Of a DNA stretch of 59,217 bases, positions 57,918 to 59,217 are shown piece after piece; position 1 is the stretch's first letter, and the number at the start of each line of letters is the position of its first letter. The translations under genes and the position numbers were made by a program. The DNA is taken from the NCBI GenBank assembly GCA_028704945.1, contig JAQWEL010000007.1:1-59217 (forward strand). The letters run 5' to 3'. A model generated the notes under the pieces. The model was not told the DNA's origin. It made no database searches and worked only from the letters and a program-made list of their open reading frames with translations. The stretch comes from Patescibacteria group bacterium. Lineage in GTDB: Bacteria; Patescibacteriota; Patescibacteriia; Patescibacteriales; Patescibacteriaceae.

Positions 57918-58445
57918 TTATGGCAAGAGTGGAAGTGAAGAGGTTGAGGTGGTTGAGATTTCAGTTAAGTCTGGTTGATAATCGGTTATTGGTGTTTCGT
58001 TTTCGATAGTTAATACTTCATTTGTTTTTTGAGCAGAAAATTGCCAATTAGTTTGGCCGAAGATTAACAGCATGACGGCGGCAATAACTGTTAGAGTGAT
58101 AATTGTTCCAGCGATTATTGATGCTAAGCTCCGTCCGGCCATCATTGATAAACCCCAGAAAATAATCAAAACCGGCCATAACTTCCAAAGATCAGGTTTA
58201 GTTTCTTCTGGCAACCAACCCATGTTTACAGATAAGTAAATAAAACCAAGAATAATTAAAAGAACCCCCATGGCAACTTTGCCAAAATTAATTTTTCTGG
58301 GCTTGTTAATGTTGTAGTAATGGTTGTGGATGTGCTTTTCTTCTTCTCGCTGGTCAGCTTGCCAGAATTCTTCCCTGGCTTCGGTAAATAATTTACCGAA
58401 TTCCGAAGTTTTGTTTTCGCGAACTTCTTTTTTTGGTTTAGGCAT
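57918..58445 (-). CDS. LiaF/DUF5668-like membrane protein
   Basis: Protein of 175 aa. A charged N-terminal cytoplasmic part (FTEAREEFWQADQREEEKHI) is followed by three to four helices, including VAMGVLLIILGFIYLSVNMG and KLWPVLIIFWGLSMM, which matches the LiaI/LiaF-like transmembrane region DUF5668. The C-terminal tail is extracytoplasmic and short. LiaF-type proteins work with PspC-type proteins in envelope-stress sensing. Here the upstream neighbour is PspC, with two bases between them, so a shared function is likely. Confidence 0.8.
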   Translation of the reverse strand: MPKPKKEVRENKTSEFGKLFTEAREEFWQADQREEEKHIHNHYYNINKPRKINFGKVAMGVLLIILGFIYLSVNMGWLPEETKPDLWKLWPVLIIFWGLSMMAGRSLASIIAGTIITLTVIAAVMLLIFGQTNWQFSAQKTNEVLTIENETPITDYQPDLTEISTTSTSSLPLLP

Positions 58446-58447
58446 AT

Positions 58448-58915
58448 CTATTTTTTAGAAATAAAATAAAGTCCGATAATAATGATGATAGTCGGCCAAA
58501 AGAATTTTCCGACAAAAATTGCCATAGGAAATGGTATAAAATTTTGAACCAACATCATTAAACCGATAAAGCAGATAATAGATCCAATAATCAGCCGGCC
58601 ATGGTTAACTTCGGTTACGCCAGTTTGATTTTTATTATTTTTTAAATTATTTCTTACTTCATCAGCTTTGTTTTTAATGGAATCAGCTAAATCGCGCAGA
58701 TTTTCTTTTGGTTCAGCTTCTGGAGCATCATCAGCTGGGGCAATGATAGCTAAGATTATATAAAGGATGATCCCGATACCATCTAACATGGTTAAGGCGA
58801 CAAATAATAGCCTAACCAAGACTGGGTCAATGCCAAAATATTCTGCTAAGCCACCACAGACACCAGCAATAATTTTGTCTTTTGATGAGCGGTGGAATTT
58901 TTTTATTTCCGACAT
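58448..58915 (-). CDS. PspC domain membrane protein
   Basis: Protein of 155 aa. The PspC domain is at the N-terminus: KKFHRSSKDKIIAGVCGGLA then EYFGIDPVLVRLLFVALTML and a second helix (GIILYIILAIIAPADDAPEA). A charged linker follows, then two helices (IIGSIICFIGLMMLVQNFIP, FFWPTIIIIIGLYFI) that resemble DUF5668. PspC proteins bind PspA or regulate cell-envelope stress in other bacteria; no PspA is in the window. Confidence 0.9.
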   Translation of the reverse strand: MSEIKKFHRSSKDKIIAGVCGGLAEYFGIDPVLVRLLFVALTMLDGIGIILYIILAIIAPADDAPEAEPKENLRDLADSIKNKADEVRNNLKNNKNQTGVTEVNHGRLIIGSIICFIGLMMLVQNFIPFPMAIFVGKFFWPTIIIIIGLYFISKK

Positions 58916-58918
58916 AAA

Positions 58919-59217
58919 TTATTTGGTTAAATAATATTTTTTAATTACTTTAATTTTCTTTTTATCTACTGACAATTCATAAATCAAAGGAACGCCGCAA
59001 GGTATTTCAACGCTAGGAATTTTTTTCTCACTTATTTTTTCCAAATGCATTATTATGCCTCTTAAGGAATTGCCATGAGCCGCAATAATTATTTGTTCGC
59101 CTTTAATAATTTTAGGTTCGATTTCTTGCTGCCAATATGGCCAAGCTCGGCGACAAGTATCTTCCAAAGATTCGTGCCAAGGGATTTGCGATTTTTTAAC
59201 ACTCTTATAACGCGGAT
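58919..59217 (-). CDS. gpmA: 2,3-bisphosphoglycerate-dependent phosphoglycerate mutase, C-terminal part
   Basis: The minus-strand frame is open to the right edge, so the N-terminal half lies outside. Visible: PWHESLEDTCRRAWPYWQQE, the catalytic second His in IIIAAHGNSLRGIIMHLE, and the C-terminal IPCGVPLIYEL typical of GpmA. The enzyme interconverts 3- and 2-phosphoglycerate in glycolysis. It stands three bases upstream of pspC and may be cotranscribed with it. Confidence 0.92.
   Translation of the reverse strand, partial: PRYKSVKKSQIPWHESLEDTCRRAWPYWQQEIEPKIIKGEQIIIAAHGNSLRGIIMHLEKISEKKIPSVEIPCGVPLIYELSVDKKKIKVIKKYYLTK

Noticed and set aside
1-59217. Alternative genetic code with TGA as glycine (Gracilibacteria/SR1)
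   Set aside because: TGA ends several genes at the expected length, for example the DUF4012 gene at 6624-6626 and the small ORF at 19405-19407, and is not found inside conserved genes.
1-59217. CRISPR arrays, IS elements with transposase, prophage genes
   Set aside because: No regularly spaced direct repeats, transposase motifs or phage structural genes were seen on either strand.

Overview
The window looks like a contig fragment from an uncultured, AT-rich bacterium of the Patescibacteria / Candidate Phyla Radiation, probably Parcubacteria-like. This is inferred from gene content. The S10/spc ribosomal protein cluster lacks L30 (rpmD) between rpsE and rplO. S14 is the short zinc type. Several ribosomal proteins carry low-complexity tails. 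Many neighbours are families typical of these genomes: DUF4012, DUF5671, DUF1361, SIMPL, GerMN/Gmad2, FISUMP pseudopilin and PspC. TGA acts as an ordinary stop. Most start codons sit in an A/T-rich tATG context with no Shine-Dalgarno sequence.

Layout. 1-4.6 kb: a MacAB-like ABC exporter (adaptor, ATPase, two permeases), split by an opposite-strand gene of unknown function. 4.6-8.9 kb: DUF4012 envelope protein, MreB and a GT4 glycosyltransferase. 9-11.3 kb: a large membrane-anchored phosphatase-like/beta-propeller protein on the minus strand. 11.4-17 kb: a winged-helix/nucleotidyltransferase-like protein, a sigma-region-4/HARE-HTH protein, and a VirD4/TraG-like ATPase with a membrane partner and a tiny acidic protein. 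17-21.3 kb: DUF1361, a membrane GT2, a 34-codon membrane ORF, rpmB (L28) and a FISUMP pseudopilin behind a large palindromic leader. 21.4-39 kb: site-2 protease, then rpsL-rpsG-fusA-(unknown)-tuf and the S10/spc genes through secY. 39-42 kb: unknown-adk-map-ruvX-recO. 42-49 kb: aspS, DUF5671, scpA-scpB, a D,D-carboxypeptidase and tpiA. 49-52 kb: TPR protein, tRNA-Thr, GerMN and SIMPL proteins. 52-55.6 kb (minus): PAS protein, ABC exporter and two unknown genes. 55.6-56.4 kb: a rearranged tRNA-Gln locus. 56.4-59.2 kb: a peptidoglycan-binding secreted protein, a LiaF-like and a PspC protein, and the 3' end of phosphoglycerate mutase.

The most unusual content is non-coding. Both tRNA genes are preceded by a broken copy of their own 5' half. 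Each broken copy carries a GC-rich palindromic insert; in tRNA-Gln it is a clean 71-bp nested palindrome. A second family of structured sequence, with a TTTTCGTGTC/GACACGAAAA stem, occurs twice about 25 kb apart, each time upstream of a surface or membrane gene. Several translation genes (rpmB, tuf, rpsJ, rplC, rplF, fusA) have strong, often nested leader hairpins suggestive of cis-regulation. No CRISPR array, transposase or phage gene was seen.
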